Of a stretch of DNA of 64,000 nt, positions 53,514 to 64,000 are shown piece by piece. Under the pieces are notes generated by a model, which was not told where the DNA came from, did no database searches, and saw nothing but the letters and a program-made list of their open reading frames with translations. Origin of the DNA: Rotaria sp. Silwood1 (lineage: Eukaryota > Rotifera > Eurotatoria > Philodinida > Philodinidae); assembly GCA_905250075.1 (NCBI GenBank), contig CAJNOP010000126.1, forward strand, positions 290,519 through 354,518, in the 5' to 3' direction. How positions within the stretch are numbered: the first letter of the stretch is position 1; every line of letters starts with the position of its first letter. The position numbers and the translations under genes are program-made.

Positions 53514-54708
53514 TTAAAATTGTAATTCAGTTTTTTGTCGATTATATTTAGTATTTAGATTTCAAGGCATTATTGACAATTATTTGATAAAGAAAAAGTA
53601 ACGTTTGATGCAGCATGAAACAGGAGATTTCTTTTTTCACTTGTTCGATATTTTTCTTTATTCCTTTTTTTTTAAACACTACCAAGTTAGTTGTACTCTT
53701 AGATCAACTAAAGTTGAATGCAATGCAAAAATTAATTGGTTTGTCGATTGTTCAAATAATGATTTACGGTATCATACAAGGTCAAACGAAACCAATGCAT
53801 ATATATATAATGAATCTGCTGAAGCAACTGAAATTGTCAAAAAAAAAACTTAATACAACTATTCAAGTAAATTAACAAAAAAAATGATTTTTCTTCGTAA
53901 TTTTCTTCAGTGAACAAGTTTATACCTATTAAATTACTATTGTCGGATTTTTTTTAAAATGCCAGCCACCATTTTTTGAATAACTCTTCACCGTTTACAG
54001 CTATCGGGGTCGGGTTTTCAGTATTTGATAGAGCGTCGGGGGTAGCATCTGACCATATGCGAAACATTAGAATTAAGTGAAATGTCTATATGTCTTTACA
54101 AACGAACATCTTTTCCGGTGCATTGCTTCTATAGTTCCTATAGCAGTATAGGCTCAAATTACGCCAGAATGTAGCCTGACTCTGACTCTATTCACCATAA
54201 AATTTTCATATCATTTGGCTTTATCCTTGAAACTTTAGAGGTTTCGCAAGACATAGAAAAGCATGATTTTTTACATGGCGAATAAACGTAAATTATGCAT
54301 AAAAATACATGTTGTCGAAGGTACTGTATCTACTGACACTCTTTTTTAGTTGCGAAAGCTTCATAAACATGCCGTTCCGTGTCTTGACTATTCTCTGATG
54401 CAGTTGCAAATGATGAAAGAAGTCGTCGACCGTATTTTTCTTTGCAGAATCAGAATAAAAGCAAGTGGACATATGTGCTATGTTTGTGAGAAAAAAAGAA
54501 ATTATTTTGATTTTTGATAACTATGTTCTTCAGCATTCACTTTCGTGTCCAATTGCTTACTTGACATTATACGTTTATTCTTTCTTAGTATTACAATACA
54601 TCGTTAGAGAGAATATGATATTCTGTTATGGAGTGTTTGAAAACAGCAAGAACATTTATTACAATACAAGAGAAAAATGCAGGAAAGTATAGAATAGATA
54701 GCAATGGA

Positions 54709-55110
54709 TTACATATCATCATCGTCTGTGTCTTCGAGATTTTCATTGGCGTCTCGTTCGTCATCTGAGTCGGAATCAATGAGGCTTGGTTCGAGCTGTT
54801 CCTCGACGAGTTTATCAGCTGCACGAAAAGTTTCTTCTACACCACGTACGTGCTGAATGATTTTTCCACAAGAATCGGAGGTGAATGAATTGAGAAAATT
54901 AATAGTTAACGATCGAATATCAGATAGACGCTATTAAAGATAAAAATGAGGAAAAAAATTTCAATCTCTCAAGACTGGACGATGCAAATAGTTGAAATTT
55001 TGATTACTATTACTCACGAAAGATGTATTGTTTTTTCGAATATGCTCCTTCAATTGTGCCCACAACAATTCGACTGGGTTCAGCATGGAATGCTTAACAG
55101 GTAGACGAAG
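54709..55110 (-). pseudogene. C-terminal fragment of a DDE transposase
   Basis: Two exon-like pieces on the minus strand. The first (from 55110 down to 55018) reads PVKHSMLNPVELLWAQLKEH, with the N-P-x-E block that supplies the last acidic residue in Tc1/IS630-type transposases. The second (54930-54709) reads RLSDIRSLTINFLNSF onward and ends in an acidic tail, DSDSDDERDANENLEDTDDD, before TAA. They are joined by an 87-bp GT-AG intron. The part that should hold the first two catalytic Asp is missing; the right terminal repeat begins instead. Confidence 0.75.
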
Positions 55111-55495
55111 CAGTACCTTCGACAACATGTATTTTTATGCATAATTTACGTTTATTAGCCATGTAAAAAATCATGCTTTTCTATGTCTTGCGAAACCTCT
55201 AAAGTTTCAAGGATAAAGCCAAATGATATGAAAATTTTATGGTGAATAGAGTCAGAGTCAGGCTACATTCTGGCGTAATTTGAGCCTATACTGCTATAGG
55301 AACTATAGAAGCAATGCACCGGAAAAGATGTTCGTTTGTAAAGACATATAGACATTTCACTTAATTCTAATGTTTCGCATATGGTCAGATGCTACCCCCG
55401 ACGCTCTATCAAATACTGAAAACCCGACCCCGATAGCTGTAAACGGTGAAGAGTTATTCAAAAAATGGTGGCTGGCATTTTAAAAAAAATCCGAC

Positions 55496-55824
55496 GGGAA
55501 TGTGTCAACTCGTCACGTTTTTTCTTGTCTGGTTTTCGTAACGAATTGACAGTACGAAAGCCCGTGACAGAGCTTTCGTAACGAAAAGCATGTAATTTCT
55601 GCAAACTCAGTTCAGCTATCACCCTTATCCTCATTACGAAATCCCTGTTGCTCCGTTGCGAAAGCTCTGCAACTGTTACGAACTCCCTGTATTAATCGTT
55701 ACGATTGCCCTGCAAATTTCGTTACGACATCTCTGTATTTTTGGATATCCCTATTTTTGGTGTTACGAAAGGTCTGATTTTTGCTGTTTGTTCAACTCGT
55801 CACGTGACGAGTTGAGACGTTCTC
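55496..55824. mobile_element. Nested 329-bp MITE with 8-bp target duplication
   Basis: Inserted in the right arm of the long-repeat transposon and flanked by AATCCGAC at 55488-55495 and 55825-55832. Ends are inverted: GGGAATGTGTCAACTCGTCA on the left against GAGAACGTCTCAACTCGTCA on the reverse-complemented right. Within it, GTTACGAA- and TTACGA-containing units with CTCTG or CCCTG repeat about nine times (55540-55780). An 8-bp duplication is typical of hAT and P-type elements. It has no coding capacity. Confidence 0.85.
55792..55815. repeat. 24-bp perfect palindrome
   Basis: Two 12-base halves, TCAACTCGTCAC and its exact complement GTGACGAGTTGA, meet without a spacer at the right end of the nested MITE. 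Confidence 0.95.
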
Positions 55825-56072
55825 AATCCGACAATAGTTGAACTTTAATAAACAGCGAATGAGTTTTTGACTTCTTTCTCTTTCTCTCTCTTTCACGTGT
55901 TGTAGATCAGCCACGTATGTGGTAGAAAGATAAAAAACACAAAAAATATTTTTTTTACTGTTTAGTACTCAGTGCAGAACGGAGAAAAGTGCGATGAATC
56001 TCTTTCTTTGCTTCTACTCTGTACGCAATGCTCTCCCTTTTTTTTTGTTTCATTTTTCTACGCTGTCGGAAA

Positions 56073-56078
56073 TATAAA
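56073..56078 (+). promoter_or_regulatory. Possible TATA box of the sphingomyelin synthase gene
   Basis: TATAAA about 60 bp before the start codon, downstream of CT-rich sequence. It is suggestive only, in AT-rich DNA. Confidence 0.25.
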
Positions 56079-56137
56079 ACTGTGACAAGAACTCACTGCA
56101 GTCATTTAAACATTGTCATCCGAATAATTAAGACTCT

Positions 56138-57153
56138 ATGCCTCTCATAAAAATCACATGTCATTGCATACAGCCATATTTACCTTTATTAGTTTCAGTG
56201 ATTTTTTTTCTGATATTTTTTTATACTAATGCCGTTGTAACGACAATTGCTGATCGTATTGCACCTTATTATCGACCAGCATTACCTGATATTGGTCATA
56301 AATTATTACCTTATTGGACTTATTTTCAAATAAATAATTATATGATTATTATTGCTTATGTATTTATATTTATACGATTTATACCTCAATCCGACATTCG
56401 TGTTGTTGTGTTTCGTCGTTGGTTTTTTATACAAGGTATTATGTTTGGTATGCGTAGTATTTCTATATATGTTACTTCACTTACTGTACCACAACCGGGT
56501 TGTATCACTAATGTAACAGACTTAGCAACACCACCTGTCGAAGCTTTTTATGTTATGTTTGGCATCCATTCCACATGTGGAGATGTACTTTTTTCAGGTC
56601 ATACAGTGGCATGTAAGAATTTATTTCTAGGAAAATGATTGAATATCAAGTTAATCTTTTCTTTTTTCTTTTTTCTATTCAAGTAACAATTTGTGCTCTT
56701 TGTTGGACAACATATGCTCGTGCAGAAGAATATCGACCTTTTTTATTTCTTTATCGAAAATGTGGTTGTACACGACAATGTCATCCTCCAGAATGGTTTA
56801 TTCGACCAAAATTAGATGCTGTTGGAGATCCAATGACACTTTATTTAACAACTTATTTGGTTTGGTTTTATTCTATAGTTGGTTATATATTGATTATTGC
56901 TACTCGATTTCATTATACTGTTGATGTATTTCTTGGATGTCTATTAACAGTACTTACTTGGTATACATATCATGCTTATGTTAAAAGACTTTTAGAGAAA
57001 AGAAGATTTATTATTGCACGAATATTTGTTTGGTTTGAAGGATTAGAAGGTGATGCATCAACATCTATTAGTTTACTCAATGGACCTGTAACAAATCAAT
57101 TCACCGAATTACCACCTGTTGCTGTAGTTAGTGCTGGTGATGCAAGATGTTAA
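56138..57153 (+). CDS. SGMS: Sphingomyelin synthase family protein (ceramide cholinephosphotransferase-like)
   Basis: Multi-pass membrane enzyme that moves a phospho-headgroup from a phospholipid to ceramide. Two exons, 56138-56612 and 56684-57153, joined through HTV-A-LTIC; 314 residues, a little shorter than vertebrate SGMS1/2. The hydrophobic stretch LPLLVSVIFFLIFFYTNAVV is TM1, and further membrane segments follow. The D3 motif CGDVLFSGHT (His in exon 1) and the D4 motif HYTVDVFLG (His and Asp in exon 2) give the catalytic H-H-D set of the lipid phosphatase/transferase family. No SAM domain precedes them, unlike SGMS1 and SMSr. It could make sphingomyelin or ceramide phosphoethanolamine; the headgroup cannot be told. 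Confidence 0.9.
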
Positions 57154-57966
57154 TGAAATTTAATGTAATTTTTATACAAATGTGATCCTATTGCTCTGGT
57201 AATTAATAATAGTTAGGTCAAAAAAATAAAATAAAATTTCAACTGACTTGTGCCAAATGAAATATTTTTTTACTGTGTTCAGATAAAATATATCCATTTA
57301 TTGTAAATAAGAAAAGTACAATTGAATAACAGTTGTGATAATATATTTTTTTTTCGTCCAATTAAATAAAAAGAGTTTTGTATTATGTATTCATGCATTA
57401 TACCATAAAGTATATTATTTAACTATCTATGAAAGAGAGAACAAGTTTTATTAGTTTTTATAAAAATCATATCAATCATATATGATATTATTGAACTGAT
57501 CAAAATATAAACAAATGAATAATGTAACAACAAATGATACACGTGAATTTGTTACGTCTGGTAGAAAGACAGATGAAAGCGGTTGAGAAAGTACTTCACA
57601 TGAAAGAATAACATGTACAAGATATTCTGGACTAATGAAATAATTGAATCAATGTGTTTTCTTTTTATTGAATTATTTTCATGACCTTACTGTAGGAAGG
57701 TATTCAATTGAATATCATCTAACTTTCACTTAACTTTGGTACTGAAAACAAGAAAATTTGATTTTATCTTTCGTATTCTTCATCTTTGATATCTATTAAA
57801 TGATCTCATTTATATAATATTTGAAGCATACAAGAAATAATGTGCTTTTACTAGTTTATATACTTGTAACTAACAAAGGAAAAAAAACCACAAATTAACA
57901 CACTATATGAAAATTGATCAATAATCTTTTTTTTCAGCTCATAAAAAAATAGAACTCTATTAAAAA
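57154..57966. other. Intergenic region between convergent genes
   Basis: AT-rich. AAAATAAAATAAAATTT at about 57224-57240 may hold the polyadenylation signal of the sphingomyelin synthase gene. No gene seen. Confidence 0.45.
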
Positions 57967-60382
57967 CTAGAGATGAGTACCGGTTTGAGATAATTTATCG
58001 ACATCATCCTGTTCATTAAATGCCTTGTTCATATGACCATAATTATGTTCAATATTTTGATTAGTTATTGTTGTTAATTCTTTTGGTTCATTTTCAATAG
58101 ATGATATTAAATTTTTTTTACTACGAAAAACATGTTCATCGTACCAAGCTAATGTACGAAATGGTCTTGGTAACCATGACCATGTTTGTAATCGATGTGG
58201 TAGAATATTTGGTTTATGTACTTGAAGAAAATTAATAATAATAACAAGTATAGCAATAAATAGTATTGGGCCAAATACACCGACAAACACATACCTAAAA
58301 AGAAGCAAAAAGAAAAAGAATTATCATAAAATTAAAACCAAACTAATGATATACCATCCAGCAAGAGAAATACAAAAAATTATTAATGGAATAAGAAAAA
58401 ATGATCCTATTATATAAACAATAGCAAACCATCGATAATTAGCTGTTGTTTCACCTAATTTTTTAGCTAATGCTATTGGTACATTACGCATTATTGGTAT
58501 TGGAAACCAAATTAGAATACCTAATAAAGAAAACAAAACAAAACAATGTATTCATTTCAATAGAATTTTAATATTAAATAAATATACCAAAAATATTAAA
58601 AAATGTATGACATAAAGCAATTTGTAATGAATTACGAAGTTCTTGAGCTGTTGTTGCTGTTAATGCTGCCATAATACCTGTAATTGTTGTACCAATATTT
58701 GATCCTAATGTAAATGGATACATTCTTTCAATAGTTATTATTCCAAGACCAACAAGTGGTGTTAAAGTAGATGTAAATATTGAACTACTTTGTACAAGTA
58801 TTGTAAATATACAACCAACCTAAAAATTCAAATAAATTAAAATTTATTGACTTGATTTTTTTTTATTTCATTACTCCAATAGCTAAATATGGTGTTAAAT
58901 GATGAAAAACACCAGGAAAATCAGCATTAACTGTTTTATGTATGACTGTACTGATTGTTCCTTTGAGCATTGATTGAAGAAGTTTAACAAGTAAAATAAG
59001 ACATGCACAAAGAGAAACTAATGAAAGAACAAGAAGAAGAAGGCCAACACTCCAATCAGGCCATGAAATCTTTGAAAATATAAATCCACAATGATTTTCT
59101 GGTAGTAAAATTGATGTTGCATTTTCATTTGTTACATTCTCATATGAACAATAACGTTTAATAAGTGAAATATCAGATTCAACTGATCCAAGAGCAATAT
59201 TTTGAATGACTTTTTCATCTAACTATAACAAAAAGAATATGTCAAAAAAATCAAAATAATTTTAAATATGTATATATATTTTTTTTCTTACTTGAATTAT
59301 TCGATGTGTTAATGGTTTTGTAAGTACATTTAGAAATTGTGGATTTGAACCAGCTTTTCGATCAAGACTAATCGTACGAGTAATTGCTTCAGTTAGATGA
59401 AATAATAAACCTAATCAAATATTTTTATCAAAAATAAAAATATGTTTAATATTCATAATATATTTACCTGATGCAAGTTCTAATGGTAGTAAAACGATAA
59501 CTGTCACCCAATTAAACATATCATGAACAGTAGCACCAGCAAAAGCTCGACGAAATTCATCTCTTCGATTCTAAAAATATATTTAATTTATTATATATAT
59601 TTCAATATATGTGTTTGTACTAACAGATTGTGTTAATGCAACAATTGTATTTGTTACAGATGTACCTTTATTCGAGCAAAACAAAATTTAGAAATTTAAT
59701 TCAACAAAGAAAAAAACATACCAATATTAGCTCCTAAAATAAAATGTAATTAATTATAATTTTTTTTTATAAAGAAAAGAATCGTCTTACCCATAATTAT
59801 TGGAATTGCTCTTCTTACAGGAAGAACTAATGTAAAAATAAATAAACAGCATAGAAATATATTTAAAATTTAAGTGGATTTCTATACTCGAAGATGAAAC
59901 CATTGAAACAACAATTGATGTTGATGTTGATGAACTTTGTACAATAACTGTTGCTAATAATCCAAGCATAAGACCAGCAATAGGATTCGAAAGAATAGCA
60001 CCTTCTGTAAATGCTTTTCCAGTTATTTTACCTAATTTTTATATAAGACAAAGAAAATTGTTTTATTAAAATGAATAAAATCATATTTACCTCCAACAAG
60101 TCGAAAAGCTGAACTCATTATATCAAGTGAACAAACAAAAATATAAAGCAAAAATAATAAACCGATTACTTTTCCAATTACTAATAGAACATGTTTTATG
60201 CGTTCGACATGATTCAAGTCTAGAGAAGACCAAAGAAAAAATTCATATGCCATTCAATAATATTTTATTCATAATTTACCTTTCCATTGACTTTCTTTAT
60301 GTTCGCTAATACTAACCACAACTGAATTCCATTTATCAACAGGAGGAATTTCATTTTTTAATACATTATTCTCTATCATCAT
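57967..60382 (-). CDS. SLC34A: SLC34-type sodium-dependent phosphate cotransporter (NaPi-II)
   Basis: Imports inorganic phosphate with sodium at the plasma membrane. About 10-12 short exons. The start [18 protein letters not shown] is at 60382; a splice-acceptor-like CCACGTAG lies just upstream, so a 5' exon is possible. The two inverted-repeat signature motifs are present: [13 protein letters not shown] (about 59905-59945) and [16 protein letters not shown] (about 58750-58805). Other family blocks are [49 protein letters not shown] and [16 protein letters not shown]. The large extracellular loop (59224 down to about 59080) has two Cys and N-glycosylation sequons ([11 protein letters not shown]). 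The C-terminal exon (58296-57967) contains a TM segment and the hydrophilic tail, ending SQTGTHL, a possible PDZ-type terminus. All exons read open. Confidence 0.93.
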
Positions 60383-63300
60383 CGTTTGTAATATATTCTA
60401 CGTGGAAAATGAATAATCAATATCTTAAATAGTATTATTTTCAATCATGCATTATGTCTCTGGACTTTGGAATGTAAACATTCGTTGAAAATATGACGAA
60501 AATATAAAATATAAAGGTTTGATATAAAGAAGTCATCTTTGATATGATTAACTTGTTTTTTGTTTGCAATAGTGATTTTGTGCACTTTACATAAAAATAA
60601 CCTTTGTTTTCTTATTCAATAATAATCGAAGTGCTTTTTGACATTATTTGAAAGTAGGGTATACTCATGCATTAGGGAATTTCGTTTTTCTTTTTTGTTT
60701 ATAATTTACTTATGTAAACATTCTGAGTTACTTATTAAATACCAAATGTGTTACGGTATTCAACGGAATAAAATATTTCCTTTTTACTAATCACTTGAAT
60801 TTGGTATTCTATCATTGTAGAAAACAACATATAGAAACATGTTGCGTATACATGAACAAATCAAAATATCAATTTCTTATGTTATAATGTTGTAATCTTT
60901 CGATTCTCGAATGAAAACTTTCGATCAAATAACGAAACATGAAGAAATGCATTCGTTCTAATTTATCTCAATTTGAAAAAACATTCTAATCTATCTTGAC
61001 CTGGGTTTTCGACATATCTTCCCTAGAGTATCATTAGTAACTTTTTAACTAGCAGATTCTGTTTTTTTTTTGTCTAAAATCTAAATATGTACATGTACCT
61101 ATTCTGACTACTCGACTGAGTACACATTTAGTATTCCTATATTAGTCACTATAGATCCTTTTTCTATGGCAACTAATTATCATATATGTTAGGTATGCAA
61201 TAGATTCAGTCGATGACTAGTATGCAGGTAATTGGCACATATGCATACTTACTGAACTCTTAAATCATTGTGATTTAAAGTGACGACTGATCGGAAGTAG
61301 ACAATGAATTAATCTAGCTTGCTAAATAAAACTTTGTTCTGTTTCTACTTGTTAATCAATAACACGAAAAACATTTCAACTGATATTAAAAAAATGTGTG
61401 ATTTACAGTACCTAAGTATGCATATATTAAGAGCTAATCCACTTCATTTTACAAGCTTTTTTTAAAATGGAACCACTCTTTTACAGTATAATGAGTGGTG
61501 CGAAAACATCCGGACAATATTTTGTCTAATTTTGATCTGCTTGAAAATAGTTTAGACGACTGAAAAATTATGATTTAGGATCGGAACTCAGACATAGTAT
61601 ACTGATTTTTGCTTCACAGTAGTGAAGGAATACTTCCAAGTTTTGAACAATTGATTGTACCAGGAAGAAACTAATTTTTGCTAACTCCAGAAATTCTTTA
61701 GCGTAGATGTTAAGCACTATTGATCTTGGTAATTTTATAGAGCAGACAGTTGTTTACAGAATATGATTTTCTAACTAAACTGTTGCTTTTACCTAATTGA
61801 AACTATAAACATTTTTTCTCAGAGACTACATTCTATGTAAAACGCCCTTTCGTCAAAAAATCAATTTTTTAAAAAAGTAACATGATAGAAGAACAACAGT
61901 TCAGATATTTTATCGAAAGACACAAAGAATTTCAACTATAGCATAACTCTAGAGTAAAAACAGAAGATTCTTGAGCTCATATCCAAAACAAGTACAAAGT
62001 TCTGGTTCCAAATCACAGTGTTTCATCTACTTAGAATACTTTCAAGTGAGTCAAAAATTAAACAAAGATTTTGTCTAGAAGCTTTTACAGCACTCGTCGG
62101 TAATTACTGTACTAAACTTGAATACAAAAATGTTTAGTTTGTTTCAAATATTTTCATGTTAAAGATTCAACTCATATTACTAAAGCAAAGATTCACATTC
62201 ATTATTTACTTCTAATATATTTTTATTGTTGTTTAGAAAAGAAAAATAGAAATCTCAGATGATTTACTTACTTTGAAATATGTTTACTTAGTTAGAATAT
62301 CGAAGCTTTTATACTTTCAATAGAAATTTAGCTAAAATCAATTAAAACTCATCATTCTTTTGTAGACTTATATCAATCTTACTATGACCTTTGCTATGAT
62401 TATAATACACGCCTTCAGAAGATTAAAAAAATATTTATCTAAGGTGTCTTCATCTATAATAAGAAAAATACGAAGAGAAGTTTTCTCCGAACTTCTATCA
62501 ATCTCTGACGTCAGTAGCATTACGATTGCATAAATCCTCACTCAAATTTTACGTATCAATAAGGCGATATCGTTTGGCATGTTATAATAATTCTGTTCCT
62601 TTAGTTCTATTCATTGAATAAGGTCAAAATGTGACGTTTCTCGTTGTAAAATAAAACTGATGTACTTAGACAAAATAGACTAGAAATTTCTAATACTGGT
62701 GCAAAGAAAACAAGAAGGTAGTAGTAGTTGTTGTAGGATCAGAAAAAATTGTATGAGCAGGTGTTTAATCTCCGTTTGAAGCTGAAATATAGGCACTTAT
62801 TGCATCAATAATGCAGGATTATTTCATTTCTAGAAGAGATTTCAAGGACTCTGGAGAGGCTCAAAGTTTTCAGGCAAGGATTGGATCCACCCCAACTATC
62901 CCGTGGCTTCGCCACTAGTTCATAATAACAGTTGGATAAATTTTAATCCTTTTTCGTATTATTATGAGAAGAAATATTTTGTCTCATAATTATTTATAAT
63001 TTTATGTCTAAAAAAAGTTATTTTCAACAACGAAATGTCACATTTTAATCTTATTCAATAAATTAGGATCAAGAGAGAGAATTATCATACCATGTTAAAT
63101 TATTCATCAATCATTATAAAAAGAGAAGAAAATCATATTCTGTTTGCTTCTCTGTCCCCATTGTTATACCTGCAAAATATTTTGAAAAACAAAAAAACAT
63201 AAATTGAATTATTCATTGAAATGTCTTTTGATAAATAAAAGAATTAATTCAAAAATAAGAAAAACATAAACAGCATGACATGATTTTAAAATCAAGGATT

Positions 63301-63629
63301 AAATTTTTGTTGAATTCAATTAATTATTGTTCTTGAATTGAAGCTAGAAAACTTTCTCATATTATCAATCAAGATTTGATTCATTTATCATCATTTAAAA
63401 ATTTGCTTTTTCAAAGAACAACGAAAGAAATGCAATTTCTATATGTAATCAAATAATTCTACCGAAAAATAATCCTTATTCACCTTGTATGTAAATTATC
63501 TGTAGAGTAAATGTGCGACATCTCTCTAACTTTAGATTTTAGTTGGTCAATGTTTTTAAATTAACTTATATAAATACTTTTCTTCTAAAGACATTCTACC
63601 TATTTTTTCTTTCAACTAAAAGGACAAAC
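60383..63629. other. Long intergenic region
   Basis: About 3.2 kb of AT-rich DNA between divergent genes. I see no open frame with a recognisable family. The only structural signal I can support is a possible Helitron end, listed separately. Confidence 0.45.
62903..62918 (+). mobile_element. Candidate Helitron 3' end
   Basis: GTGGC-TTC-GCCAC forms a short GC-rich hairpin that runs directly into CTAG, followed by T (host). A hairpin just before CTRR is the defining Helitron 3' end. The preceding bases (GGATCCACCCCAACTATCCC) are distinctly GC-richer than their surroundings. The 5' TC-type end was not located, so the element's length is unknown. Confidence 0.4.
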
Positions 63630-64000
63630 ATGAATCTTCTATTCATTTCTGCTAGAAGAACATTTCAATCTTCTTTCTCTTCACAACGTTTTCTCTTACA
63701 TACGTCTCGATATCTATCAACTGAAAATACTACTGATATTCATCAATTTAAAAAACAAGATTTAAAAGGTGATTATCCATCATCTTCTCCTCGTCGTCAA
63801 TATCGTTATTATCTTTTATCAATTGCTGCTGGAGCATTAATTGGTGCTGCTTATACTCTTCGTCAATCACAGAAATATGAAGGTCTTATGCCTGAATATA
63901 TATCCAATCCGGAATTACTCGAACGTCAAGCTATGGAAGCTCGACCATTACCACCACCAGTTACCAAACATGTTACATTTGATGAACCACCAAGAGAAAA
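63630..64000 (+). CDS. Mitochondrially targeted, membrane-anchored protein, N-terminal part
   Basis: Open from ATG at 63630 to the window edge (123 codons seen). The first ~30 residues (LLFISARRTFQSSFSSQRFL) are Arg/Ser-rich without acidic residues, as in mitochondrial targeting sequences. A short hydrophobic segment follows, YYLLSIAAGALIGAAYTL, then a Pro-rich linker (EARPLPPPVTKHVTFDEPPR). This layout (presequence, single TM, linker, then a domain beyond the window) recalls inner-membrane FAD oxidoreductases such as AIFM1 or mitochondrial glycerol-3-phosphate dehydrogenase. The domain itself is not in view, so the identity is open. Confidence 0.6.
   Translation, partial: MNLLFISARRTFQSSFSSQRFLLHTSRYLSTENTTDIHQFKKQDLKGDYPSSSPRRQYRYYLLSIAAGALIGAAYTLRQSQKYEGLMPEYISNPELLERQAMEARPLPPPVTKHVTFDEPPRE

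Larger units (their letters stand above)
53936..55838. mobile_element. DNA transposon with 391-bp inverted repeats, carrying a transposase remnant
   Basis: Left arm 53936-54326 and right arm 55111-55838 are inverted copies. Once the nested element at 55496-55824 and one copy of its 8-bp duplication are removed, the right arm is also 391 bp. By eye the arms are almost identical (one mismatch noticed near 54283). The outer tips read ACTATTGTCGG. The central 784 bp contains transposase exons on the minus strand. The outer target duplication is not clear (TA on the left, TT on the right if the tip starts with C). Confidence 0.88.

Overview
The window reads as animal genomic DNA: AT-rich, with genes split by many short GT-AG introns (most about 45-70 bp), several recognisable metazoan genes and a mixture of small DNA transposons. 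The compact intron style, the A/T-ending codons, the many DNA-transposon remnants and the apparent gene conversion would fit a bdelloid rotifer. That placement is an inference; no marker gene here proves it.

Layout. 1-1600 is non-coding sequence of unknown nature. 1600-4230 is a dense degenerate array of the palindromic octamer AAGTACTT. 4481-15961 (+) is a soluble adenylyl cyclase (ADCY10-type) gene with two class III cyclase domains, a P-loop ATPase domain and a long C-terminal helical region. 17460-30870 is a large, diverged tandem segmental duplication. Each unit carries a two-exon class A GPCR gene (19293-20752 and 26356-27818, +), followed on the opposite strand by an aromatic L-amino-acid decarboxylase (DDC-type) gene. 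Both decarboxylase copies are dead: one is full length but has stops and frameshifts, the other survives as two end fragments. 32080-47925 (+) is a nearly complete ATM kinase gene (about 21 exons, roughly 2,900 codons) with an N-terminal helical-repeat region, FAT, PI3K-like kinase and FATC regions; one of its introns contains a hairpin MITE and another a 10-N assembly gap.

50142-55838 is a transposon-rich stretch: a Tigger/pogo derivative flanked by TA, a piggyBac-type MITE flanked by TTAA, and a DNA transposon with 391-bp inverted repeats that keeps the C-terminal part of a DDE transposase and has itself been hit by a 329-bp MITE with an 8-bp target duplication. 56138-57153 (+) is a sphingomyelin-synthase family gene. 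57967-60382 (-) is an SLC34-type sodium/phosphate cotransporter. The last intergenic stretch holds a candidate Helitron 3' end, and 63630 to the window edge is the start of a mitochondrially targeted, membrane-anchored protein.

The genes do not form a pathway. ADCY10 makes cAMP and ATM is a DNA-damage kinase. The sphingomyelin synthase and phosphate transporter are membrane-lipid and transport genes. The most informative features are structural: the palindrome array, the tandem duplication with patchy conversion and shared nonsense mutation, and the nested transposons with readable target duplications.
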